DNA of 64,000 nt from Symsagittifera roscoffensis (Eukaryota; Xenacoelomorpha; Acoela; Convolutidae). This document shows positions 11,501-22,570 of this stretch, one piece after another; within the stretch, counting starts at the first letter, position 1; every line of letters begins with the position of its first letter. The stretch spans positions 60,458,759-60,522,758 of the forward strand of contig NC_087063.1 in the NCBI RefSeq assembly GCF_963678635.1. Reading direction: 5' to 3'. Both the position numbers and the translations under genes were made by a program. The notes beneath the pieces are model-generated. The model did no database searches, was not told where the DNA came from, and saw only the letters and a program-made list of their open reading frames with translations.

Positions 11501-13770
11501 AAAAAGACGTTAATACACTTTAACTTTTATAGAACAGTAAAATTTGTAAAATAATTCCACCAGAGACAATGACCTCAAAACTCATTATTATCTAGATTCT
11601 TCTAAATTTTGGAATCTACAGATTAAATCCTCGAATTTTATAAGAAGTCATTACACCATAACTTCAAGAACTTTTCGAATCTTGTCAAAAAAATGAACCA
11701 CTTTTCGCATTTTGTAGAAAAAAAAGCTGAATATTTTAGCGCCTCGTTTAAAAAAGTGAAACATTTTTTTGCATCTTGTCAAAAAAATTGAAAATATTTT
11801 CAAATTTTGTAGAAAACTTTAGACACTTTTCGCGTTTTGTAGGAAAAAACGAAACACTTTTAGCGTCCTGCCAAAAAAGTCAAAACGACTTTTCTTGCAC
11901 AATTAATAAATACTTTTTATGAATTTTTTATTTAAAATTTAATCGTTTAGAAAAACAGTTTTTGCATTTTTATCGATCAAAAAACAACAGAAAACCGATG
12001 TAATAACATAAGAAATAGCGTTCAAAGTCACGAATAAAGAAATTTTTTGGCAAAAATTCAACATGTTTCTTACAAGAAAATTGTGTCTCGCACTTTCATC
12101 TCAGAAGTTAAGTACGAATTTTGCATAATTACTGGAAAAACGAAGAAAAAACATGTTTTTTACCAAAAAATTTCTCAATATTTTTGCACACTTGTGAACA
12201 ATTGAAAACCATTTTTACAATTTGAAAAAATTTTCGAGAGTTTCTAGCAATTTTGTTAAAAAATTCAAAACCATTTTTGCATCTTTTGAAAAAATTAAAA
12301 ACAATTTTGCAGAACCGTTTGTGAGGGTCTTTGCAAAGGTCTTAAGAAATAAACAGATTTATAAATTGAAAACGGTTTAAGCTGGAATAAAAATAACCTG
12401 ACAAAAATCATATAACAAATATTTAATTATCAGAGGAAAAATTGTTTGAAAAAAGCTGATCCGAGAGTCTGGCAAGATTCTGGACAGAGCTATGAAGGTG
12501 TCTTTTGATAAGTTTAGGCAAAAAAAAGTAGGTCCGTCAGTAAAAAAAGACGTTAATACACTTTAACTTTTATAGAACAGTAAAATTTGTAAAATTATTC
12601 CACCAGAGACAATGACCTCAAAACTCATTATTACCTAGATTCTTCTAAATTTTGGAATCTACAGATTAAATCCTCGAATTTTATAAGAAGTCATTACACC
12701 ATAACTTCAAGAACTTTTCGAATCTTGTCAAAAAATTGAACCACTTTTCGCATTTTGTAGAAAAAAATGCTAAACATTTTAGCGCCTCGTTTAAAAAAGT
12801 GAAACATTTTTTGCATCTTGTCAAAAAAATTGAAAATATTTTCAAATTTTGTAGAAAACTTTAGATATTTTTCGCGTTTTGTAGGAAAAAACGAAACACT
12901 TTTAGCGTCCTGCCAAAAGTGTCAACACGACTTTTCTTGCACAATTAAAATTACTTTTTATGAATTTTTTTTTTTAATTTAATCGTTTAGAAAAACAGTT
13001 TTTGCATTTTTATCGATCAAAAAACAACAGAAAACCGATGTAAAAACATAAGAAATAGCGTTCAAAGTCATGAATAAAGAAATTTTTCATTAAAAATCCA
13101 ACACGTTTCCTACCAGAAAATTGTGTCTCGCACTTTCATCTCAGAAATTAATACGAATTTTGCATAATTACTGGAAAAACGAAGAAAAACCATGTTTTTT
13201 ACCAAAAAATTTCTCAATATTTTTGCATACTTGTGAACAATTGAAAACCATTTTTACAATTTGAAAAAATTTTCGAAAACTTCTAGCAATTTTGTTTAAA
13301 AATTCAAAACAATTTTGGCATCTTTTGAAAAATGAAAAAAAAAACAATTTTGCAGACTTGCCAAGATGAAAAACAACTCAAGATCTTCATCCTGCAAAAA
13401 AAAATGTGAAATATGTAGATTTATAAATTGAGAACTGTTTAGGCTGGAATAAAAATAACTCCGACAGAAATCTTATAACAAATATTTAATTATCAGTGGA
13501 AAAATTGTTTGAAAAAAGCTGATTCGAGAGTCTGGCATGATTCTCGACAGAGTTAACAAGGTGTTTTTTGATATGTTTGGGCAATAAAAAAGTAGTTCCG
13601 TCAGAAAAAAAGACGTCATTAAAATTTAACTTTATATAACAGTAAAATTTGTAGAATATTTCCACCAGAGACAATGACCTTAAAACTCAATAAAACCTAG
13701 ATTCTTCTAAATTTTGGAGGCTACAGATTAAATCCTTGAAATTTATTAGAAGTCTTTACCCAATAACTTC
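5580..13770. repeat. Higher-order satellite: eight ~1.05-kb tandem units
   Basis: The anchor CGCACTTTCATCTCAGAA occurs at 5761, 6821, 7882, 8944, 9987, 11047, 12089 and 13129, so the unit is 1060-1062 bases for the first four steps and 1040-1060 after. Each unit contains a block of ~36-bp monomers plus a unique-like stretch. Two unit types are clear from the segment about 245 bases after the anchor. Type A (units 1-3) reads TTGCCAAGAAGAAAAACAAC. Type B (units 4-7) reads AACCGTTTGTGAGGGTC. Unit 8 is a diverged A type. The order is therefore A-A-A-B-B-B-B-A'. Three near-identical 67-codon minus-strand frames at 5773, 6833 and 7894 are only the satellite read in frame. Confidence 0.92.
10578..10612 (-). 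other. Inverted satellite fragment inserted between units
   Basis: Where other units read TTTTATAAGAAGTCATTACACC, this junction reads GTCAGGCGCTTTTTTAAACGAGGCGCTACACC. The new piece is the reverse complement of the AGCGCCTCGTTTAAAAAA motif that occurs in the neighbouring monomers, about 100 bases away. It is thus a local inverted (templated) insertion unique to this unit. Confidence 0.7.
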
Positions 13771-14411
13771 AAGAATTTTCTGAATCTTTTTAGTACTAGA
13801 TATCCCTTAAAATTTAACCAAACAGAACTTCAGAACAAAATGTATTTATCAAAGTGATGAGATTGATGTAAAAAACTTGCGGACTTTAAACATTTTGCAA
13901 TTTTTTCAATCTGAAAAAGTACTCAATCAAGATTGTGATCAATAGGAGTAGTTTTCAAGGAAACTCTTCAAATTTAAAAAAAAAGTCAAATTAGGTTCAG
14001 TTCAACAAGAAATTTTATTCTACAAAACCTCGCATACATTAAAAAAGTCAAATTGTTGCTACAATTGTTGTTTTTTTTAATCAAATTGACCGAGTTGTTT
14101 ATTAATTTTTAAATTAGTGCAGACATTTTGTACGTTTTTAGACATTGGCAGCAAAACCTTCTTTTAACTAGTAATAACATACAGCTGAGAAAAAATAATT
14201 CATGTGCTTGGAAAATCTTCTACAGCCCAGTTCAATCATATTCAACCACCGACATGAATAAAATTTAAAGAAGAAAAGGAAATCTATTTCAAAAGTTGAA
14301 GCCAATCAAAATAGAATGGGCGAGATACTTCATCCAGTTTGAAATTGGTACCGAATGCAGCAAGACTCTAAAGTTTAAAAAACCTGCCAGTCTAATGAGC
14401 AAATTATTATA
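13771..14411. other. Gene-free flank of the satellite
   Basis: The satellite fades out at about 13770. The rest is AT-rich, with no repeat or frame I can support. Confidence 0.5.
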
Positions 14412-14700
14412 AATTTTTCAGAATGGAGAGAACTCGAGAGCAAAAAAAAATTAGAGATTTTAGAAGAGAAGTAGCTATGCTTAAGTCATCTTCGAGAAAA
14501 AAGTACGGGTTTTCGTATGATTCAAATGAAAAATATTGTCATGATCTTGTGGATCTGGGATACGGAAATATTTTACGTTTGCTTTCTACAAATGACTGTT
14601 TTTGAAGAAATGGTTGAATTTGACATCATCTACAGAGTTTCGAAGAACTGCTTCACTACTATAAGAAGTTCTGCGCATGATTGGCGAAAAAATTAAACAA
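14412..14700 (+). pseudogene. Decayed coding island, unknown family
   Basis: An acceptor-like AAATTTTTCAG ends at 14421, one base before an ATG at 14423. The first frame gives 60 mixed residues (MERTREQKKIRDFRREVA at the start) and stops at 14605. A second frame overlaps its end and continues with MTVFEEMVEFDIIYRVSKNC to about 14694, so a one-base frameshift is the simplest reading. The composition is basic and coding-like, unlike its surroundings. I do not recognise a domain. It may be a fragment of a transposase or of a host gene. Confidence 0.35.
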
Positions 14701-15149
14701 CTCGTGATTGAAAGTACAAGAATTAATTAAATATGATTCAACAAGATAATTTATCTCTGTCGAGAGGAAACATGGTGTGGCACAAGAAGAAGAAAACGAC
14801 CACAAACTCGAAAATTTTGGATGGTTGGTTTCAGCAAAACAATTCAGATATTGAGTAGAGAAAACAAAGCAATTCGATGTAGTTCCTATTTTATTTGAAA
14901 AAATATAAACTTTTGAAAATATACTTCAAACAGAAGATTTTAATGCTGGTTTTCATAGTTTAAAAAAATGTGTGCTGTAGCTAGAAAAACATCACTATCG
15001 AAAGTATTCTCAAAGTTTGAAATTTTTTTTTTTGAGATTTCAGCGCTAAACTTGCTCAAAACAAATAAAAATGGTAGAGTGATGACGCTGATGATGATAT
15101 CAAGTTTTTTTGTGGTACAGGAACACCATTAGTTTGAAAAAGACATGTA

Positions 15150-15450
15150 GAGTGTACTTGAAAAAGAGGAGTGTACTTTTCATGTTCTTTCTTACTTTTT
15201 GAGATATCGTCACTAAATCGAAACTACACATGTGCACATCTTGAGTGTGGTGGATGTTACACACATCGAAATGCATCATAACATCGTTAAACTTGGGGAG
15301 TGTTGAAGTGTCTCATTTGTAGTTTTCATACAAATAGCAGCGAGGAGCTGAATATTCATCTCAAGAATAAGCAATCTCCTTGTCAAAACAACGCTGTTCA
15401 AGGTGTGGAAAACACCCTCAGTATTCTTCAAGTACGCTCCAAGAGAAGGT
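15150..15450 (+). pseudogene. Zinc-finger-like coding remnant
   Basis: One plus-strand frame reads YTCAHLECGGCYTHRNAS, is interrupted by two TAA codons near 15280, and resumes as KCLICSFHTNSSEELNIHLK, ending in a stop at about 15458. A donor-like AAGAGAAG/GTACAT sits at 15443-15449. CLIC...H with 12 residues between the second Cys and the His fits a C2H2 finger, but the last ligand spacing is off. The cysteine/histidine pattern resembles the minus-strand exon at 4238-4340. Confidence in function is low. Confidence 0.3.
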
Positions 15451-15489
15451 ACATTTAAAAATTTTCATTAAATCATAGTAAGCTTAGAA

Positions 15490-16250
15490 AATCCCGAAAA
15501 AATTCTAGAAGTTTGCACAAGTTTTGTTAAAGTTTTAGTAGTCTCATAGTATTTGATAAAACTATTCTAGTAAATGTTATTAAAAAGAAATTATGCATTT
15601 CTGAAAAGTTCATTTATCATTTTTGGTCAATGATTCTGATTTTTGAAAACCAATTCGACCGGTAATCAGATTCAAACTATCGTGAAACTCTCATTGGAAA
15701 ACGATTCCAAACTATTCAAAAAATAGTGAAAACTGCAATGGTGGTTTGCTGGCGGTAATTTTTTTTGTTTTATTTGTTGTAAAAAACATATTATGAGCAA
15801 ATCAATGAAAACGAAATTCCAAAAGAAAAAACATGTAACAAAAGTAGTGAAAAATTGAAAAAAAACTTCGCCTAAGTATTACGTTTTGCTTAGCTATCAT
15901 TTTATAAACTTCATAGTTCAGTGTCTTTGAATAAGTTCAATGAGTGACGCTTTTTCAAGCAGATAAATAATGGCTTTCAAATCATGACTTCTCAATTGTT
16001 TTTGGTAGCTTGGAAAAAAAAATTGGATAATTCTTTTGACCTCGATTCTTTCCAGATAAGGAAATTCATTCCCAAAGTAAAGTTCAAAACGTATATACAG
16101 TTATCTGTTTCAAAAATTTTTGCTGAAGGTTCTTTTAAATGAAATTTTTGGTGTCAACTTTACTTTGTTTTGTGTTTTTGAGCGATCGTTGAATTGATAC
16201 AGTTTTCCGGAAAATTTTTTGCTCAAAACGGAATCAGATTAGTGATGAAC
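15490..16250 (+). repeat. Dispersed repeat family B, copy 3
   Basis: Diagnostic blocks are GGTAATCAGATTCAAACTAT (15661), TGCAATGGTGGTTTGCTGGC (15736), TTTTGCTTAGCTATCATTTT (15885), CTTTTTCAAGCAGATAAAT (15950) and GAATTGATACAGTTTTCCGG (16191). The same blocks in the same order recur at 38880-39480 and 43440-44110. Family B has no coding capacity that I can see. The stretch from 16250 to 16621 holds nothing further. Confidence 0.75.
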
Positions 16251-16621
16251 CAAGAAATATGCATATTGGTTTTGATTTTCTACGAGCTTTGCGATCATTT
16301 TGCTTAATTATGGTTTATAAGCAAAAAATTAAGTAAAAATCCAGCATAAAAACAGTCAATTATACCTTGGATAATTATACCTAACTCCTTGAAGTTTTCG
16401 TTAACTTTTGATAAATTAAGTAAGACTACATGAGATCTCAGATGTTTTAAGGATACTTTCCTACGAATTAAGCAACCCCAAGACAAAATACTCGGTTAAT
16501 TGATATAATTTCCCATTAAATTTTCTAGAGTTCTTGTTGAATTCTTGCGAAAATAGTTCTTATGGAAGATAATAGATGAAGCTTTCAAAATCTACACTTT
16601 TTTTGTTTTGATCGAACAATT

Positions 16622-17520
16622 GTGCCACTCCGTCGGATTGACACAGCCGAACCCTCCGACGAGCAAGAAAAAAAACATTAGCTTGGTTAATCACGAACTC
16701 ATTACCAAAATGAGGGTCGGAATGTTCTAGAAATAATTTTTTAAAAAATTCGAACTATTGCGGAATTCTGAGAAATGCAAAAACGGCCAAATTTGGCAGA
16801 AAACTGACGGAAAAACAGAGCAACCGAATTGACAAGAGAAAAACTGTCAAGAAAAAACGGAAGAAAAAACGAAGTCTCTTATTGTGACGATCACGCACGA
16901 TAAGACGAATAGCGGAAGCCGATAAGAAGAAAGGAGGCTTCAGTGGGATAGCCGGAAGGATCAGTACCCTCCCGCGCCACCTAGTTGGAGAAATGACAAC
17001 GTTATTTCTGCAAGATCACGGAATCGGAGGCCCGGTGCCCAGAGACTGTTGTATGTTGATAGACTGTAAAAAACTGACTTTTTAGTTGCTGTAATGCCCT
17101 GAACGATTGAATTAACCCCAATATTGTTTGTTATTTCAGAGCATGAGTAGCTATGAATAGGGAAGGGTCAATCCACCTCCAATGGATTTCCAATATAACT
17201 CTCACTAAAAATTCGTAAAATAGGATATTTGAGCCGTGTTTTTAATGGTGGTCAAGTAGTCTGGGGATCGGAGACCCATCTATGTGGTTATCTTCGCATG
17301 CAAACGAAAGCTGATCAAAAGTTTGACAGATGACCTAAAAATAGTAATTTTTCCTTACAGACCAGCCATAAACAGAGCAGAAAATCAACTGGCTAGGTCT
17401 AGAAGGAGAAAAAAGAAAAAAATTTAGGTAACTGACGCCGGCCAGTCGTCAATAGGTGCTTTTTCTACGCTCGGTCATTATGTAGTATTTGGGCGAATTT
17501 TACATAGACATTTTTATAGC
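16622..17520 (+). repeat. Dispersed repeat family C, copy 1 (full form)
   Basis: It starts with a block GATTGACACAGCCGAACCCT and ends with GACGCCGGCCAGTCGTCAAT and TATGTAGTATTTGGGCGAA. It contains an 89-base intron-like core and a GTCTGGGGATCGGAGACCC block. Copy 2 (18176-19110) matches from about 16741 onward. Copy 3 (34021-34440) has the two ends without the middle. The strand is assigned from the intron-like signals. It could be a non-autonomous element or a retro-copied non-coding RNA gene; no protein is visible. Confidence 0.75.
17051..17139 (+). other. Intron-like core of family C, copy 1
   Basis: The segment begins GTATGTTGAT and ends TTTGTTATTTCAG, i.e. a GT...AG unit of 89 bases with a nematode-style acceptor. 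It is followed by AGCATGAGTAGCTA. Against copy 2 only two substitutions are seen within it, fewer than in the flanks, so it is the best conserved part of the repeat. Confidence 0.45.
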
Positions 17521-17775
17521 GCTCCTGCGTGGGCCTGTTAAAGACTTAAGACCATCATGATCGGCAAAAATTTCAGTGACGAACCCCCCGCTCCGGGCGT
17601 ACGCCCGAACTAGAGGCCTTAATATACTGTACTGTATTAGAGGGAAGGCACTGACCCTCCGCCTGGTACTATTTAGCTTTTTAACTTAGTTAAGTCCAAA
17701 AATTCCGGGGCCTGAGGGTTGGCCGGGAAGTCTGGAGCCCGCTTATCCCAAAGCCCTGGGACCAAAAAAAACATT
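17521..17775. other. GC-rich block with a 14-bp perfect palindrome
   Basis: This pocket stands out from the AT background. CGGGCGTACGCCCG at 17594-17607 is a perfect palindrome, preceded by ACCCCCCGCTC. Further on come ATACTGTACTGTATTAG and a GGGGCCTGAGGGTTGGCCGGG stretch. No frame or known RNA gene was recognised. It lies between the two long family C copies and is absent from copy 2. Confidence 0.5.
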
Positions 17776-17879
17776 AAAGAGAAGGCGTAAAACAAAACCC
17801 AAATATCGTATAACTGAGAAAAACCAAAAAAAATTACCCGATAATGCAAAAAATACGAAAAAAAAGTAAAAAATTCGAA

Positions 17880-18175
17880 AATTTTGAGTCAGTTCAATGA
17901 GTAGCGCGTTTTCAAGCATATGAATGGTGGCTTATATATCATGATTTTTTATTTAATTTTGATAACTAACTTAAACAAAAACGAAAACTTTGATAATTTT
18001 GTTAGATCTTGGTTGTTTTCAGATAACAATTTTTTAAATAAAGTCAAAAATAAAGTTCAAAAACAATATACAGTTATCTGGTTCAGAATTTTTTACTGAA
18101 GATTCTTAGGAAATGAAGTTTTTGGTATCAACTTTGTTTTGGATTTTTGAACAATCGTTGAATTGATACAGTTTT
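17880..18175 (+). repeat. Family B fragment
   Basis: AATGAGTAGCGCGTTTTCAA (17897) through GAATTGATACAGTTTTCCGA (18150) matches the second half of family B. It joins directly to family C copy 2 and replaces the first ~120 bases of that copy, marking the breakpoint. Confidence 0.65.
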
Positions 18176-19110
18176 CCGAAAATTCAAATTGCGGCGGAAC
18201 ACTTCTGAGAAATGCAAAATTGGCCATATTTGGCAGAAAACTGACGGAAAAACAGAAAAACCGAACTGACAAGTAAGAAACGGTCAAGAAAAAACGGAAG
18301 AAAAAACGGAGACTCTTACCGTGACAACCCTGCAAGAAAAGACGCATAGCGGAAGACGATAAGAAGAAAGGAGGCCTCAGTGGGATAGCCGAAAGGATCA
18401 GTATCCTCCCGTGCGACGAAGTTCGAGAATTAACAACGTTATTTCTGCAAGAGCACGGAATCGGAGGCCCGGTGCCCAGAGACTGTTGTATGTTGATAGA
18501 CTGTAAAAAACTGACTTTTTAGTTGCTGTAATGCCCTGAACAATTGAATTAACCCCAGTATTGTTTGTTATTTCAGAGCATGAGTAGCTAGGAAGAGGAA
18601 AGGATCAATCCATTTCCAATGGATTTAGTATATAACTACCACTAAAAACATAAAAAAATAGGATATTCGAGCCGCGCTTTTAATGGTGATCATGTAGTCT
18701 GGGGATCGGAGACCCAGCTATGTGGTTATCTTCGCATGCAAACGAAAGCTGATCAAAAGTCGTTTGACTGATTGCGTAAGAATGGTAACTTTTACTTAGC
18801 CCTAAACAGACCAAAGTAATTTTTCCTTACAGACCAGCCATAAACAGAGCAGAAAATCAACTGGCTTGGTCTAGATGGAAAAAAAATGAGTAGATTTTAG
18901 GTAAGTGACGCCGGCCAGTCGTCAATAGGTGCTTTTTCTACGTTCCGTCTCTATGTAGTATTCGGGCGAAAGTTACAAAGATGTGATTTTTTTTGTAAAA
19001 CTTTTTTTGAGGGAAAATATTAAGGGTTTTTGCTGAAGTTTTTTAAGCGAACTGATATTTTCAGCAGAATTTTAGGTGTATTCTCTCAATTGATATGATA
19101 AAAAGTTCTT
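18176..19110 (+). repeat. Dispersed repeat family C, copy 2
   Basis: It is collinear with 16741-17520, carries the same intron-like core (18488-18576, again 89 bases), and ends with TATTCTCTCAATTGATATGAT near 19080-19100. It has an extra block, TTTACTTAGCCCTAAACAGACC, that copy 1 lacks and copy 3 keeps. Confidence 0.75.
18488..18576 (+). other. Intron-like core of family C, copy 2
   Basis: It has the same GTATGT start and TTATTTCAG end as at 17051-17139 and identical length. The sequence differs at two visible sites only. Confidence 0.45.
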
Positions 19111-20554
19111 TAAATAGAAGCGTAAAACCAAAAATAAATTTACTCGAAAACAGAAAAGTACAAAAACAGTTAAAAAAAGTTCAAAAAGACCAAAAGCAGT
19201 AAAAACATAAAATGACAGTTTATATGTTATTTCCGGATGAGATTTCATCTGACCTTCCTATTTTGTATTGTTTCGGGTTGATTTACATCTTTTCTTATCG
19301 AAAGACCGAGTGTTTTTGTGGTTTGTTAATTACTCTCTCTTGAGTATTGTTTGAGTATTTAAGCAAATTAATGATAATTTTTCTGGTGACCGGAGGAAAG
19401 AGTTGCAAGCTGACACACGTGTTCCATACTAAACAGAGGGCACCAGGGACAACATCCACAACGACTGTTGGGTATCGTTGATACAATTTTACTATCGTTT
19501 GGGTACTATTTCATTAAAACTTAAGTGGTGGGGGGCCCAATTGGCGCGGTCCGATTGCACCCTACATCGATTGCGAACTTCCGAGTTTAGGGTCTTAATT
19601 CGGGTATTTTGGTGCAAAAGGGGGTATAGTTGTATTGAACAACTACTACTAATTGAATAGTATCCTTATTATTTACTACTTATCTCCCTTTTAGACCCGA
19701 GAAACAGCCCAATTTTGTCGAAAAAAAACTGATTTCCGACCAAACTGTTAACCCCAGAAACTTTGGATATCAGAGTTTTTCGGACAAAAAAAAGCTTCTG
19801 AGCAGTGAGCTACTACATAGTTCTAACTGCCCCCTAACTGAAGAAACTAAGCGGATTAAAACTCAGTAGAAGTTGGTGAAAAAAAATTTCGGAAAAAATT
19901 TTTGTAACTTCCCGAATTTCGTCAATATGTTTGAGAATCGAGTTTTTGAGTTTTTGGAATTGAAGCGATAAAAAAAATTTTTATTTTAGGAGCCTGCTGG
20001 CATAAATTTCTCAATTGCTAGATCAATTTTTGAGTAAACTTCCGAACAGGTCCGTTGATAGAGCTAAAACCTAAAGATCAGAAAAGGAAGGAATCGGAGG
20101 GTCCAAATTTGATAGTTTTTGGCAAAACTTTTGATTTCAAACCAATTCTAGTCCAATTTTTTGCCTTACTCCAGTGCCGTACAGGGATACTACGCTCGTT
20201 TCAAGTATTTTTAGGCACTTTCATTAAGAATTGGGGAAAAAGTTTCTGAGAACCTACATAGGTGGTGAAAAAAGGCCAACCTAACGGACGCGTTTTTGGC
20301 GACTTCTCAAAGACTAGCCAAGGGATCGGAATAATTTTAGTACCATAAGTCCCATACGTTTTTGACCATTTTTTTGAACCGCAACCGTTTTTGGGTTGAT
20401 AGCTTCAGTAAAAGAAACTTTTTTAAAAAAATTTTCTAGTTCGGAGGGTCCAAATTTTAGGGAACACTCCGAGCGGCAGAAAATTTTTATAAATTTACCT
20501 TTTTATCCTACTGGGGAGGTTGACCGAGTCAATCAACCTAGTTATAAGTAAGCT
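19111..20554. other. Gene-free stretch
   Basis: No protein-like frame holds up. The phrase CGGAGGGTCCAAATTT occurs twice (20095 and 20442) and anticipates the CCCTCCG repeat that follows. A GC pocket GTGGGGGGCCCAATTGGCGCGG lies near 19530. Confidence 0.5.
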
Positions 20555-21030
20555 AGAGTGCAATTGGGGGCTTTACAGAGGTGAAATTATCTGTTTTTGT
20601 GATTTTTGGGGAACCCTCCGAAATAACCCTCCGGAGTCAACTAAGCCCCTTAGTAACCCTCCTTAGTAGAAATTAACCACGCAACCCTCCGAGACAATTA
20701 AAATAACCCCATCACAGCTTGTTTTGACTGTTTTTGGGACTAACTGGAGACCCCTTTAAGCGAAATTTGAAAAACTTAGAATTTTGAGGAAACCCTCCGA
20801 AGCAACCCTCCGGAGCGTATTAAGACTCTTACTGACCCTCCGTAGTGAATTTGAGGAGACCCTCCGAAGTTACTTAGATGTTTAAGGTACCTCCGAAGTA
20901 ACCCTCCGGAGTAAGCTAAGTGCTCTAACAACCCTCCGAAGTAACCCTACGAGGTGACTTAAGCCCTTTAACAACCCTTCTTAGTGAAAATTTGAAGGTA
21001 CCCTCCGGGACAATTTAAACATCCTAAGAT
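20555..21030. repeat. Degenerate CCCTCCGAA/CCCTCCGGA repeat
   Basis: ACCCTCCGAAGTAACCCTCC-type phrases recur at least a dozen times, spaced irregularly by 15-60 bases and often followed by TTAAGCCCTTA. The monomer is too decayed for a fixed period. The CCTCCGGA core reappears in the 25-bp array at 63670-63945. Confidence 0.65.
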
Positions 21031-21191
21031 ATCCCTTTAAGGTCTGGATAGAAGGTCGACTACTCGTGAGACATTTATATTAGGAGAATAGTGGCCCCGT
21101 TGACCCAAAGATTCGCGATCAACTTTGGATTCTAAATCGGGTTCATCAAAAGTATCGAACAAAAATTTTTTTAATTGTTATTTTGGTTGTG

Positions 21192-21515
21192 TGGTTGCCT
21201 TGAGCTACTTAATAGGAAGTCTCGGGCATTCCGGGAACACAAAAAAGAAGACCTCGATGAGTGTATTAGACAAGACACACTCACTTGAGAAGACAAAGTT
21301 GTTCCGTATTCTCGTGCACTTGGAGCTGTCCGGGTGTGAGAGAGCTTTTGCTTAGACTCTAGATATTTTCGATCAAGAGGTTGCCTTTAGCTTAGTAGTA
21401 GGACAGCTCGGGCAATCGCAGGACATATAAGAGAAGACCTCGGTGAGTGCATTAGACAAAGACTTGAGAAGACAATGTCCTGGGCTTCGTTCTTTTAGAG
21501 TGTTCCAATCGAGGG
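21192..21515. repeat. 186-bp tandem pair near the element A 5' side
   Basis: GAAGACCTCGATGAGTGTAT at 21247 and GAAGACCTCGGTGAGTGCAT at 21433 lie 186 bases apart. The surrounding phrases (GTTGCCTTGAGCTACTTA and GTTGCCTTTAGCTTAGTA; CTTGAGAAGACAA in both) extend the match over about 130 bases. The pair is upstream of the Gag region of element A and may be its leader or LTR, but no matching 3' copy was found. Confidence 0.6.
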
Positions 21516-22162
21516 AAGTCTTTTTCTTTAAGGCTAAGTTTTATTTATCTGTTACTGAAACCATCAACTTATAAAATATTGTATGATTTTGAACGAAGCA
21601 GTGATTTGATAAGTCCGTAGCGGTAAAGTGACACTGAACAAAAGATCGCTAGGGTATCGCTAGCGTCACCTATAGGGTATTCTTATCTGGTTATCAATTG
21701 TGTTTTGTGTGTTAGTTATAATATCTTTTGAAATTTTGTGATACTGTTATACTAGGTGACTGAGTGGAATTAGAAAAAACTTAACACTGGGTAGGCCCTG
21801 TGGGTATTTTTAGCTGAGTCACTTTTAGCATCTCCAAGAGATTGAGGGGGTATTTATGATATTGATGGAGTTGAGCAAGCAGGCTTAAGCAAGTTTTTTC
21901 AAATTTAATTTTGGAACTTGTGCATTGTCAAAAGATAATTTTTTCATTACGAAACACGCAGCGTAGAGACTTGCCAGGAGAAGCAACTAAGGTTCCCAGG
22001 CTGAGCACGGGAAGCACACGGAGGTTTAAATCACGGCGTATTCAACCCTCGATTGGTAGCTTCACGGACGTTTTTGCTTGTGGAGCTGCAAGTGAAGGTC
22101 ATAGTGATTTTTCTGTGAGCGGAATGAAACTAAGAAGTGAGAAGAATTGAGAAGGTGAATCA
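21516..22162 (+). other. Probable 5' leader of retroelement A
   Basis: Composition shifts here from AT-rich to the balanced GC of the element. A 79-codon frame at 21911-22150 opens without recognisable content. No tRNA-complementary primer site or LTR boundary could be identified. Confidence 0.35.
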
Positions 22163-22570
22163 AGAATCGTCACGCTTCAACGGAGGACTCACGCTAGGCG
22201 ACTGAGGAAGACGGAGCCCGCAGTTATGCAGGGGCCCAGCCTAGATCAAGAACCAGCTTCGAGTCTAACCATAGGGAGAGACACAGGGCAGCCCCGTCGA
22301 GGGCGGGTCGGACAAATCCGGCCCCGTCAGAACATGAAGCGACTTTGGAGGCACAGTCACCGACAATGCCACAAGTCAGATCCGTGCCAAATCTGACTAG
22401 CGTCTCGCAGGACACAACGATGTACGCTTCAATGTTTGAGCCTTTGAACAAATCTCTTGAAACATTCATCACCAACTCTCGGAGTCAACCGAAAGAGGAT
22501 AGAGGTCAAGAATGACCTTCAAAAAGCCGAAATCATACGAGGACGAATCAGGTGGCTGCATCGATACCTG
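22163..22570 (+). pseudogene. Duplicated fragment of element A Gag
   Basis: This segment repeats 23345-23756 at a spacing of 1180 bases (CACGCTTCAACGGAGGACTC at 22171 against CACGCTCCAACGGAGGACTC at 23351). In the second copy it encodes the proline/arginine-rich stretch that precedes the capsid. Here the frame is broken and its end runs into the N-terminal Gag sequence at 22571. It is a partial tandem duplication, not a separate gene. Confidence 0.75.

Noticed and set aside
17521-17775. tRNA, rRNA or spliced-leader RNA in the GC-rich block
   Set aside because: No cloverleaf arms, no GTTCRANNC box with a matching A box and no known rRNA or spliced-leader string was recognised.
19478-19660. 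60-codon frame near a GC pocket
   Set aside because: No conservation, no motif and length within random expectation.
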